Shown here in pieces: positions 35,683-42,787 of a stretch of DNA of 64,000 nucleotides; positions within the stretch are counted from its first letter, which is position 1; each line of letters opens with the position of its first letter. Under the pieces are notes generated by a model. That model did no database searches. It worked only from the letters and a program-made list of their open reading frames with translations, and was not told where the DNA came from. This stretch comes from Anagrus nilaparvatae (Eukaryota > Arthropoda > Insecta > Hymenoptera > Mymaridae). A program made the position numbers and the translations under genes. Location of the stretch: assembly GCA_022575985.1 (NCBI GenBank), contig JAKSXM010000107.1, forward strand, positions 4,960,001-5,024,000, in the 5' to 3' direction.

Positions 35683-35724
35683 CAGGAATGAGAATTTATT
35701 TTAAAGAAATTTAATTTATAATGT
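35683..35724 (-). promoter_or_regulatory. TATA/initiator promoter for the 211-aa gene
   Basis: On the minus strand TATAAATT starts at 35,720 and TCATTC has its A at 35,689, 31 bp apart. Upstream are two TATCCCC-type boxes also present before the polymerase promoter. Confidence 0.6.
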
Positions 35725-35841
35725 TATCCCCACTTTTTTTATACCCCTACCTGTTTTTTTTATCCCCTCCAAAGAAATTAAAAGGAGATGAGAAATAAAT
35801 AAAAAAGATATAGGTTATATTTTGTTTTATTGATAAAAAAA

Positions 35842-36308
35842 TTACATATTCATAGTTTCCATACAATATTTACACTCCTTTATCATAGGAGTAACACGTT
35901 TATCTGAATGATCATGTATTCTACATCTAACACACATAAAAATATCACAATCAATTTTATAATTTTCGGGCATTTTATCCCATGCAGCGTCAACATTTTC
36001 TGCAGCCACATTTACAATAAATTCTTTAGGCAAGTTTGCAATATCTTCAGTTTCCATTAAAGAAAGTTGTTTTAATTTACCATAAATTTCAAAAGATCGT
36101 TCTAAACAAGGTTTATTTATATTTAAATATTTTTCAAGCAATAACACATTGTACACTGCACAAACCATATTCGAATATTGATGATGTTTACATAAATAGT
36201 CTGGAATCCGCCATTTTTTTAATGCTTTTAAAGTCGGACATTTTGAAATATCTTCTAAATTAACAACGTTATTAAAATATTTTTCAAGCCACTTAACTTT
36301 CTGCAATT
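35842..36308 (-). pseudogene. C-terminal fragment of an unknown Cys-rich protein fused behind the capsid remnant
   Basis: Reads WLEKYFNNVVNLEDISKCPT onward for about 150 codons and ends in CVRC-x14-CKYC, a zinc-ribbon-like quartet. There is no ATG at the 5' side. The frame begins exactly where major-capsid similarity stops (about 36,310), so it looks like the 3' part of another minus-strand gene brought next to the capsid N-terminus by an internal deletion. A genuine shorter gene starting at an internal Met is possible. I cannot name the family. Confidence 0.55.
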
Positions 36309-36695
36309 TCCAAAGCCAGCATTTTCCAAAATTTTTGATTGCATATCAGTAAAAGATGGATATCCTTTCATGAGAGTAGTTATTCCAACGTTTTTGCATG
36401 TATCAATTACTTCTCCATTTATTTTGTATTGAATTTCTGTGAATAAAAATGCAAAAGCATTATTTATAAGTTTAATTTTTTCAGACTTTGTTCCATCAGT
36501 TTTAGTGAGTTTTCCTTGTATATGTAAAAAACTCTTTGATGGTAAGATGCAACGATCTTGCTGTTGAATAGCTATAATTATCGTATCACTATTTTTATAA
36601 GATGACGTAGCATAAGGTTGATGAGTATATATTTCATAATTGGCAAGAGAGTCATCGAAAATGACTGGTGCCTTAATATTTAATACTTCCTCCAT
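36255..36695 (-). pseudogene. MCP: Major capsid protein, N-terminal remnant (double jelly-roll family)
   Basis: Starts at ATG 36,695 (MEEVLNIKAPVIFDDS). It shows the Polinton capsid N-terminus: YEIYTHQPYATSSYK, LPSKSFLHIQGKLTKTDG, NAFAFLFTEIQYKINGEVID, KNVGITTLMKGY. Resemblance ends near ILENAGF at about 36,310, after ~130 codons, and is followed by unrelated residues and a stop. The family is normally more than four times longer, so most of both jelly rolls is gone. It lies in the structural cluster behind the minor capsid and a 49-codon ORF. Virion assembly from this copy alone is not expected. Confidence 0.85.
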
Positions 36696-36732
36696 CTTAT
36701 ACAGCAAAATAAAACACAGAAAATTTTTTCTT

Positions 36733-36882
36733 TTAGCGACGGAGTTTTAGTCCTAGACTTGCAAGAAACTGTCGGTTCTGACGTGTTAACGCTTTCACTG
36801 CTCGATGATGACTGAATGCTGGTGACCATTGTCTTTTATTTAAATAACCTGATCCAGTTTTAACTTTAAATACTATTCCCAT
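36733..36882 (-). CDS. Small basic protein (49 aa) in the capsid cluster
   Basis: An ATG opens MGIVFKVKTGSGYLNKRQWS and the ORF ends FLASLGLKLRR. It contains 11 Arg/Lys and no cysteine. Its start overlaps the stop of the minor capsid gene (TAATG). It lies between two capsid genes, so a small virion or DNA-condensing role in the manner of adenovirus core peptides is a reasonable guess. Family not recognised. Confidence 0.65.
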   Translation of the reverse strand: MGIVFKVKTGSGYLNKRQWSPAFSHHRAVKALTRQNRQFLASLGLKLRR

Positions 36883-37568
36883 TATGAAACAGTTTTTATA
36901 TGTAATCTTATGGATATAGTTTCTCCACGAAAATTTACTAAATTTCCGTCTTGATCAACTATTCGTAATTGAATATAATCTAAACTTTTTGCAGATATAG
37001 GTAAGTATATGATTTCCAAAGGTCGATCAATAATTTTAAATCCAGGAGGAACTGCTGGAAAAAATTCGTATATATTGTGAACTTCTTGTCCGTTATTGTA
37101 AGCTCCTCTTGCAATATTACACTCAACTCTGAGAACGTTGACTTTTAATATAGATACAGGAAGCTCAGATGTATGATAAATATTTGGCGCTAATTTTTGT
37201 GGTTTGAATCCTAATAATTTACCAATTGAATCTTGTGGTTTAAAATCTATTTCTTTTTCACACTGTATTATACTTTGAAGAGTATTATTATTTGCTTTTA
37301 GATTGAATGAAATATCTTTTAATTTTTCTGAGAGATACTTTTGAATATCTTCGACCTCGTAGCTTCCAGTAGGAATTTTTATTGTTTCAAAATCAGATAA
37401 GTAAAATTTATTGCAGCTCTCATCAATATTTGGAATAGAGTTGAACGTAAGTAACTCGATCAATCCAATAACGTAATTTTTATTTGGATGAAGTTCAATT
37501 GGTGGAAAAAATCTTGATTCCAGTACAGATGAGCGAGCTGATAAGCTTATTAATAATGATTCACTCAT
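36882..37568 (-). CDS. Minor capsid (penton-type, single jelly-roll) protein
   Basis: 228 aa from ATG 37,568 (MSESLLISLSARSSVLESRF). It has the Polinton penton-like wording: FPPIELHPNKNYVIGLIELL, YEVEDIQKYLSEKL, IGKLLGFKP, with an all-beta C-terminus. In Polintons this protein is predicted to form the icosahedral vertices beside the major capsid protein. The frame is intact. It has its own TATA box (37,617) and initiator (37,586), giving an 18 nt leader. The protease lies just upstream. Confidence 0.88.
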   Translation of the reverse strand: MSESLLISLSARSSVLESRFFPPIELHPNKNYVIGLIELLTFNSIPNIDESCNKFYLSDFETIKIPTGSYEVEDIQKYLSEKLKDISFNLKANNNTLQSIIQCEKEIDFKPQDSIGKLLGFKPQKLAPNIYHTSELPVSILKVNVLRVECNIARGAYNNGQEVHNIYEFFPAVPPGFKIIDRPLEIIYLPISAKSLDYIQLRIVDQDGNLVNFRGETISIRLHIKTVS

Positions 37569-37579
37569 GACAGTCAGAG

Positions 37580-37620
37580 TAATACTGATTGCTTTTTCAG
37601 ATAACGTTGCTTTTATAGCC
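37580..37620 (-). promoter_or_regulatory. TATA/initiator promoter for the minor capsid gene
   Basis: TATAAAAG starts at 37,617 and TCAGTA has its A at 37,586, 31 bp apart. It lies in the gap between protease and minor capsid genes. Confidence 0.65.
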
Positions 37621-37621
37621 T

Positions 37622-37986
37622 TTATTTATCCAACTGATTACTTAAAAATTTTAGACACAAATGTCCACAGATGAAAGTATCAAATTGTTGATATCTTTGA
37701 TAATTGTAATTAATTTTAGCTGGTTTAAAATATTCTATGAGCTCTAATGGAGGTTTGAGATTTCCAAAACTGTCAAAGTACAAAACTTTATTTTTTCTTT
37801 TACGATATGCAACCCAATGTGTACCAGGACCATCTTTATCATCTAAATTTATTATTGCAGACTCATTGGTCAATGGACCATTTCTCGGTAGTAAATTTCT
37901 CATAAAAACTCCTCTGAAATATGGAATTTTTAATAGTTTTGCATACTTGAGTAAATCTGTGTTAGTGAGAGCCCTCGATGGTAAAT
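37622..37986 (-). CDS. PRO: Adenovirus-type cysteine protease (maturation protease), out of frame with upstream gene
   Basis: Contains the C5-type catalytic order: His in GTHWVAY, Asp in YFDSFG, a Gln in NYQRYQQFD and Cys in ICGHLCLKFL. In adenoviruses and Polintons this enzyme matures virion proteins. Similarity begins well upstream of the first ATG (37,903), with a frame reading NFINLPSRALTNTDLLKYAK that runs up to an A11 run at 37,995-38,005, where the preceding PLA2/pVI-like gene ends in another frame. So the protease may be the C-terminal part of a fusion. Expression could need -1 slippage or internal initiation, or the frame may be broken by mutation or assembly error. Confidence 0.85.
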
Positions 37987-38888
37987 TTATGAAGTTTTTT
38001 TTTTTCTACCAACAACAATATTTTCATTGTAGAGTCGTAATCCATTTCCAACTTTATAAGGTCTCAAATATAATCCTTTGCCCAAAGCGACTTGCTCCAT
38101 AGCTTGATTATGTCTCTTGGATTCTTCAAGTTGTTTTTTGGCAGCTATTGAATCATTTATAGCTTTAGCTACTCCTGAAGCGCCACCTGCTAAGGCACCT
38201 AAGGCACTTAACCCTGCAAAAATTGGAACTAGGGGTAAAACTCCCCCTGTTTTATGTGGAAGGGGTAAGACTCTTACTTTATTAACCTTATTTTTTCCTC
38301 CTTTCTTTTTTACAGCTTTGCGAGCTCCTTTAACAGCAGACGATATAACTTTTTTTGCATTATTACTTTTTATCATAGATTTTTTTGCAGCTGCTACGAT
38401 AGTTCTAAATGGAATAAATCCACCTTTCTTTTTTTTATTAATGCGTCTTTTTTTCCTTCTTGTACTCCTCCTTTTTTTAGAGCAGCCCATTCCTAATTTT
38501 GATTTTGCTTTCATGATGTTAGTTACAGCTAAAGCAGCAGCTCTTTCACCAAATCCAGCGTCTGAAGATTTTACTCGTTCCCAAGCTTTATCAGCTAATA
38601 TTCGATCCGCTTTATTTCTCTCTTCAATATTACTTCGATTCTGAAAATATGCAATATCGTGTTCCTTGCAAGCTGAATCTAAAGGATTTATACCGTTATC
38701 TCCACGAGCAAGACGTTTAGCTAGCTTTGTGCCGGGACCGCAGTACCTAATTCGATAAAATAAATAAATATTTTTTCATAATAATAATAATAATAATAAT
38801 TTTATAAATACCTGTATCCTGGAAAATGAAGTTCTACTGGAAGTTTATTAATTAAAGTGTTTATTAATCCACTACCATTAGTGATCAT
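37987..38888 (-). CDS. Parvovirus-like phospholipase A2 joined to basic pVI/pX-like virion protein (2 exons)
   Basis: Exons 38,888-38,812 and 38,746-37,987, with a 65 bp GT-AG intron, giving 278 aa. Exon 1 supplies LPVELHFPGY. Exon 2 opens YCGPGT, the calcium-loop signature, followed by LDSACKEHDIAYF with the His-Asp dyad (residues 55-56). This is the layout of parvoviral VP1-type PLA2 domains, which act on endosomal membranes. Residues ~105-135 are extremely basic (KKRRSTRRKKRRINKKKK). A Gly/Ala-rich hydrophobic helix follows (PLVPIFAGLSALGALAGG), then GKGLYLRPY. This resembles adenovirus core and pVI-type proteins. It is driven by one half of the bidirectional promoter at 38,9xx, and its frame ends at A11 before the protease. 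Confidence 0.85.
38747..38811 (-). other. Intron inside the PLA2 domain
   Basis: Donor ACAG|GTATTT, acceptor CGAATTAG, 65 bp, containing a TAA/ATT triplet microsatellite. Joining the exons places PGYR directly before YCGPG with frame kept, which strongly supports the intron. Confidence 0.8.
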
Positions 38889-38907
38889 TACTCTATGAGA
38901 GTCAGTT

Positions 38908-38964
38908 AAAGAATGAGCTCTTGACTATAAATAGATTGTATTTATAGAAAAAGTCTCAGTCTGT
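38908..38964. promoter_or_regulatory. Mirror-symmetric bidirectional promoter (PLA2 gene / packaging ATPase)
   Basis: TATAAATA on the plus strand at 38,926-38,933 with initiator TCAGTC (A at 38,958, 32 bp). TATAAATA on the minus strand at 38,946-38,939 with initiator TCATTC (A at 38,914, 32 bp). The two TATA boxes are only 5 bp apart and face outwards, so each transcript's core promoter overlaps the other's. Confidence 0.75.
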
Positions 38965-38992
38965 AATTAGCTACTTACACAGTCAAATAAAA

Positions 38993-39880
38993 ATGAAACC
39001 TCTAAGTAGGAATTCTCCAGATAAAAATTGTAAGCGTCAAAGAAAGAATTTTATAAAATTAAAACGCAAACGGGAAACTTCTCCAGTTATAGAAAAATCT
39101 AATCATCAAAGAGAAGATTCACCAAGTGATGAATTAAAACACAAAAGAGAAGCTTCACCTGATATAAAATGTAAACGTCAAAAATTAACTTTACCGGTAA
39201 TAAATTACGATGAAATTATTGGTGATGGTATTGTACAATTTAAGCGTAATGGTGACTTATTTCCAAACACTATTCGTGGTGTTATTTGTGGCAGATCGAA
39301 CTGTGGAAAAACTAATGTGTTATTGGCAATAATTGAACATGAAAATGGACTGAGATTTGTATACATTTACGTTTACTCGAAATCAGCAGATCAACCAAAA
39401 TTTAATTATATAAAAATGGTAATTAATGGGATTCCCGGTGTTCTTAAACCCTTAGAAGGAATGAGGTACTTTGAATTTACTGAGCAGGATCAAGTCTTAC
39501 CACCTGAAAAAGTTTTTCCATTCAGTTTAATGATTTTTGATGATATACAATTGGAGAGCCAGAAGAGTTGTAATGAATTTTATTCAAGAGGAAGACATAA
39601 ATATGTTGATAGTTTTTACTTGTGTCAATCTTATTCTGCAGTTCCAAAACAATATGTTAGAGATAATGTGAATTTTCTAATAATTTTTAAACAAGATGAT
39701 TCTAATACAAAGCATATTTATAAAAATCATGTGAATACTGATATGAAATTCAATAAATTTAAGGAATTATGTGACAAGTGCTGGAAAGATAAATTTGGAT
39801 TTATTGTAATAGATAAAGAAAGAGATATTAATAATGGACGTTACAGAAAAGGATTGCATGAATTTTTTATAATTAACTAG
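38993..39880 (+). CDS. ATP: FtsK/HerA-type DNA packaging ATPase
   Basis: 295 aa from ATG 38,993. The Walker A is CGRSNCGKTN (residues ~99-108) and the Walker B is SLMIFDDIQLE (~178-188), the pattern of the A32/Polinton packaging ATPases that pump genomes into capsids. The ~80-residue N-terminal extension is basic and holds three similar blocks (KRETSP, QREDSP, KREASP), likely an NLS or phospho-regulated tail. The frame is intact. It leads a rightward cluster of ATPase, 349-aa protein, fiber candidate, integrase and small protein, from the bidirectional promoter, with a leader of about 35 nt. Confidence 0.92.
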   Translation: MKPLSRNSPDKNCKRQRKNFIKLKRKRETSPVIEKSNHQREDSPSDELKHKREASPDIKCKRQKLTLPVINYDEIIGDGIVQFKRNGDLFPNTIRGVICGRSNCGKTNVLLAIIEHENGLRFVYIYVYSKSADQPKFNYIKMVINGIPGVLKPLEGMRYFEFTEQDQVLPPEKVFPFSLMIFDDIQLESQKSCNEFYSRGRHKYVDSFYLCQSYSAVPKQYVRDNVNFLIIFKQDDSNTKHIYKNHVNTDMKFNKFKELCDKCWKDKFGFIVIDKERDINNGRYRKGLHEFFIIN

Positions 39881-39906
39881 AATGAAGAAAAATAATTTAG
39901 TCTACT

Positions 39907-40956
39907 ATGAGCTCTCAAAGAGTAAAGATGGATAAACAACAATCGATTCCAATAAAAAAAGAATTGCTTGAACGAATCATAAAGGCTAGAGAATCTATAA
40001 AACGTAAGCATCTAGCTCTAAAATTGGGAAGAGAAAATGCTGAACAAATGATAAGTGAAAGTCTTAAGCCTATAACTAAACCATTGGAAAAAATAGAAAA
40101 ATTCACTGAAAATTTTGAAAAGCCAAGTATTGATAAGTCAAGCTTTTTACAATTGACAAGTAGTACACCTTTTGCAAAAAAGAGAAAACTTGAAAAATCA
40201 ACTTTTGGTTTTAAAACTGCTAACGAGACTGATGAAGAAAGTTTTGATAGTAAAGAAGAAAATGGTAGCTTCTCAAATGATATGGTTTCTATTGATGATT
40301 ATGATGACGATACACCATCAATTAATAAAACTTTAAGAACAAATGATTCAAAAAAGAAAGCAAAACAATTAAATAAAACAAAGCAATTAAATAACTCGTT
40401 GATAAATGATTATTTAAGTAAGTTTAATAATAAATCATTAAAAAAAGATCTTGATACTACATTTGGTGTACGCAAAATGAAAAATAAAACATTTCTAATT
40501 GGTAATCAAATTGTTGAATTTGACGAGGATAAATTTAATCTTGGAAATGTGTCTTATCCATATGAAAAAGGTTTATTGGAATTAATTTTTAAAAAAATTC
40601 CAACTCCTTATTTAGTGAGTGATGAAAATATAAAAACTTATGGAAAAATTTTAAAATTTACAAATGCTCATCGAAAAAAATTTAAACCAGAAGAAACAAT
40701 AAAATCCAAAAAATCTTTAAAATATTTGAATTATGTTGCGAAGGCATTGCAAGCAACAGGAGCTGGAATACCGTTATTACCTAAATATATGGTAACTAAC
40801 AATAGTCAAGTGCAGTATACTCATTGGGACGATCCAAATGAGTTAGTTGATCGCTTGAGAATCCTAGTAGCAGAAAGGCAAGCTGGAAATAATAATCATG
40901 ATAATGAAATTCTCTCAATAATAGAAGAACTGCGTGAAGCGGAAATTATATATTAG
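39907..40956 (+). CDS. Conserved-looking Polinton protein of unknown function (349 aa)
   Basis: Starts 26 bp after the ATPase. The N-terminal ~90 residues are helical and charged (KKELLERIIKARESIKRKHL). The middle is disordered and acidic (SIDDYDDDTPSINK). The C-terminal half is ordered, with IPTPYLVSDENIKTYGKILK, GIPLLPKYM and a final WDDPNELVDRLRILVAERQA...IIEELREAEI helix. I recall similar C-termini in hypothetical Polinton proteins of other animals, but no function is known to me. Placement between packaging and integration genes makes a virion or DNA-binding role plausible. Confidence 0.75.
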   Translation: MSSQRVKMDKQQSIPIKKELLERIIKARESIKRKHLALKLGRENAEQMISESLKPITKPLEKIEKFTENFEKPSIDKSSFLQLTSSTPFAKKRKLEKSTFGFKTANETDEESFDSKEENGSFSNDMVSIDDYDDDTPSINKTLRTNDSKKKAKQLNKTKQLNNSLINDYLSKFNNKSLKKDLDTTFGVRKMKNKTFLIGNQIVEFDEDKFNLGNVSYPYEKGLLELIFKKIPTPYLVSDENIKTYGKILKFTNAHRKKFKPEETIKSKKSLKYLNYVAKALQATGAGIPLLPKYMVTNNSQVQYTHWDDPNELVDRLRILVAERQAGNNNHDNEILSIIEELREAEIIY

Positions 40957-40987
40957 AGAGACATTAAAAAAATTCCTCATTTTAATT

Positions 40988-41467
40988 ATGTCCGTCGACG
41001 TATTTGGACGTGTTTTAAATAAAGAAAAAAGTGTACGTGGACCTCCTGGAATTGGATTCAATTTAACTGAAACAGGAGACTATAATATTGACAACAAATT
41101 GTTGCGTCAAGTTGCAGACGCTACTGATAAATACGACGCAGTTAATTTAAATATTCTTTCAGAAAAATTAGCTGTTGAATCATATACATTAATAAGAGAA
41201 TTTGAACCTGTATTCAGTGATTTTAAAGCTAATCTTAAATCATTTGGAACAACTTTAGCAAGTTTTGATGAAAAAATAAAAAATATAAAGGAAACTGTAG
41301 ATGGATTTAATCAAAAAATAAATGATTTTGACAACAGTATAACCAAACTTAGAAGGAGAGTTAATAAAAATAGTAGAATAATAAAAAACTTAGCTAAAGA
41401 AATAAATCCAAAACTAGTTGAAGTTGAAATTGAAGATAATGCAACAAGTGAAAGAAGCATTAGTTGA
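40988..41467 (+). CDS. Candidate fiber/spike: collagen-like turn plus coiled coil (159 aa)
   Basis: I chose ATG 40,988 (MSVDVFGRVLNKEKSVRG); an upstream in-frame region overlaps the previous gene. RGPPGIGFNLTETGDYNIDN is a collagen-like Gly-Pro-Pro turn followed by a short beta module (phage and virus tail-fiber style). Residues ~75-150 then form heptad-rich coiled coil (FKANLKSFGTTLASFDEKIK, KINDFDNSITKLRRRVNKNS). No C-terminal knob is seen, so it may be a short trimeric stalk. The end overlaps the integrase start by 29 bp. The role is inferred from architecture only. Confidence 0.6.
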   Translation: MSVDVFGRVLNKEKSVRGPPGIGFNLTETGDYNIDNKLLRQVADATDKYDAVNLNILSEKLAVESYTLIREFEPVFSDFKANLKSFGTTLASFDEKIKNIKETVDGFNQKINDFDNSITKLRRRVNKNSRIIKNLAKEINPKLVEVEIEDNATSERSIS

Positions 41468-42359
41468 AGAATTACATAAACCTGTTAGAAAAAACTTTAG
41501 AAGACGTAAAGTTGATATTCGAGGAATCGATGAAACTTGGCAAGCAGATTTAGTTGTAATGGATAAATATTCACGAGAAAATAAAGGATACAACTATTTA
41601 CTCACTGTAATAGATAATTTTTCAAAGTATGCTTGGGGTGTACCATTGAAGCAAAAAACAGGTGAAGAAGTCGCTAAGGCGTTGGAATCAATTTTTAAAC
41701 AGGGGCGAGTTCCATCGAAACTTCACGTAGACCAGGGAACCGAATTTTACAATAAGACATGTAAACAATTATTGAAAAAATATAAAGTTCATTTGTATTC
41801 TACATACAGCCATTTAAAAGCTTCAATCGTGGAGCGTTTTAATCGTACTTTGAAAAGTATAATGTGGAAAAAATTTAGTTTTCATGGAAATTATAGGTGG
41901 ATAGATATTTTACCTGAATTAATTTCCAAGTATAATAATACCAAACATCGAACTATTGGAATGAAACCTAAGGATGTGAATCACGAGAATGAATTATCAG
42001 TTTTGCAAAGATATTTCAATGGAAAATGTGTTAGAGATAAGCCAAAATTTAAAGTATCAGATAAAGTTCGAATAAGTAAATATAAACATATTTTTGAAAA
42101 AGGGTATACCCCAAATTATACAACAGAAGTTTTCACAATTGAAAAAATTAAGCCAACTATTCCATTCACGTATGAATTAAAAGATTATCAAGGAAATTTG
42201 ATTTCTGGTGGATTCTACGAATTTGAACTTCAAAAAACAACCAATTCAGATGTTTATCTCATTGAAAAAGTTTTAAAAAAGAGAGGGAATAAACTTTTTG
42301 TAAAATGGCTTGGTTTCGATAATTCCCACAACAGTTGGATAGACAAATCTGATTTATAA
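41439..42359 (+). CDS. INT: Retrovirus-type integrase with C-terminal chromodomain
   Basis: 306 aa from ATG 41,439. The DDE triad is visible as ETWQADL (D37), HVDQGTEF (D98) and SIVERFNRTL (E132). The C-terminus YLIEKVLKKRGNKLFVKWLG...SWID is a chromodomain, usual for Polinton integrases and likely to steer insertion. The enzyme inserts the linear element and makes the 6 bp duplication seen at the ends. No HHCC zinc finger is visible upstream. The frame is intact. The start overlaps the fiber candidate by 29 bp, so it is probably read from a downstream start or a separate mRNA. Confidence 0.95.
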   Translation: MQQVKEALVEELHKPVRKNFRRRKVDIRGIDETWQADLVVMDKYSRENKGYNYLLTVIDNFSKYAWGVPLKQKTGEEVAKALESIFKQGRVPSKLHVDQGTEFYNKTCKQLLKKYKVHLYSTYSHLKASIVERFNRTLKSIMWKKFSFHGNYRWIDILPELISKYNNTKHRTIGMKPKDVNHENELSVLQRYFNGKCVRDKPKFKVSDKVRISKYKHIFEKGYTPNYTTEVFTIEKIKPTIPFTYELKDYQGNLISGGFYEFELQKTTNSDVYLIEKVLKKRGNKLFVKWLGFDNSHNSWIDKSDL

Positions 42360-42400
42360 GGTATAAATACATCTGCTCTTTTGGTTAGAGCTCATTATTA
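42358..42400 (+). promoter_or_regulatory. TATA/initiator promoter for the small myristoyl-type protein
   Basis: TATAAATA at 42,362-42,369 and TCATTA with its A at 42,394, 32 bp apart. It lies immediately after the integrase stop. The leader would be only 19 nt. Confidence 0.65.
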
Positions 42401-42412
42401 ATTTTGTCAGCC

Positions 42413-42652
42413 ATGGGTCAGGATCATAGCAGATCAGCATCTTCAGATGTAAAATATACTAAGTTAAAAGAAGAAGGACGTGAAAAAAGTGAACAAAAAC
42501 AATGGACATATAATTATAAAGGAAAAGAAACAATCAGCTTCTCAAATCCATCATATAGTGAAAGTAATAAATATACAAATTCTCAACATAATTATGTGAA
42601 CAAGACTGATAAAAAATCTGATAAGAAATCCGATAAAGAACGTTTAATATAA
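42413..42652 (+). CDS. Small hydrophilic protein with predicted N-myristoylation signal (79 aa)
   Basis: The start is ATG 42,413, in a strong Kozak context (GCCATGG). The protein begins MGQDHSRSASSDVKYTKLKE: Gly2 with Ser at position 6 fits an N-myristoyltransferase substrate. The rest is Ser/Lys/Asn-rich and disordered, ending KTDKKSDKKSDKERLI. It has its own TATA/initiator. A membrane-anchored matrix-like or host-interaction protein is one possibility. No family is recognised. Confidence 0.65.
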   Translation: MGQDHSRSASSDVKYTKLKEEGREKSEQKQWTYNYKGKETISFSNPSYSESNKYTNSQHNYVNKTDKKSDKKSDKERLI

Positions 42653-42787
42653 ATTTTTTTATTTTAAAATAATTTTAAGGTTATAAATAAATGTAAAACA
42701 AAAATTAATGTTAATAAATTTATTATATAAAAATGTATACAAATAAAATATAAATTTACAAAATAAACATATGATTACAAAAATTTA
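42653..42787. other. Convergent 3' region between the rightward cluster and the polymerase gene
   Basis: 135 bp of A/T with AATAAA on both strands (plus strand near 42,687; minus strand near 42,715), suitable for polyadenylation of the two converging transcripts. Confidence 0.45.
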
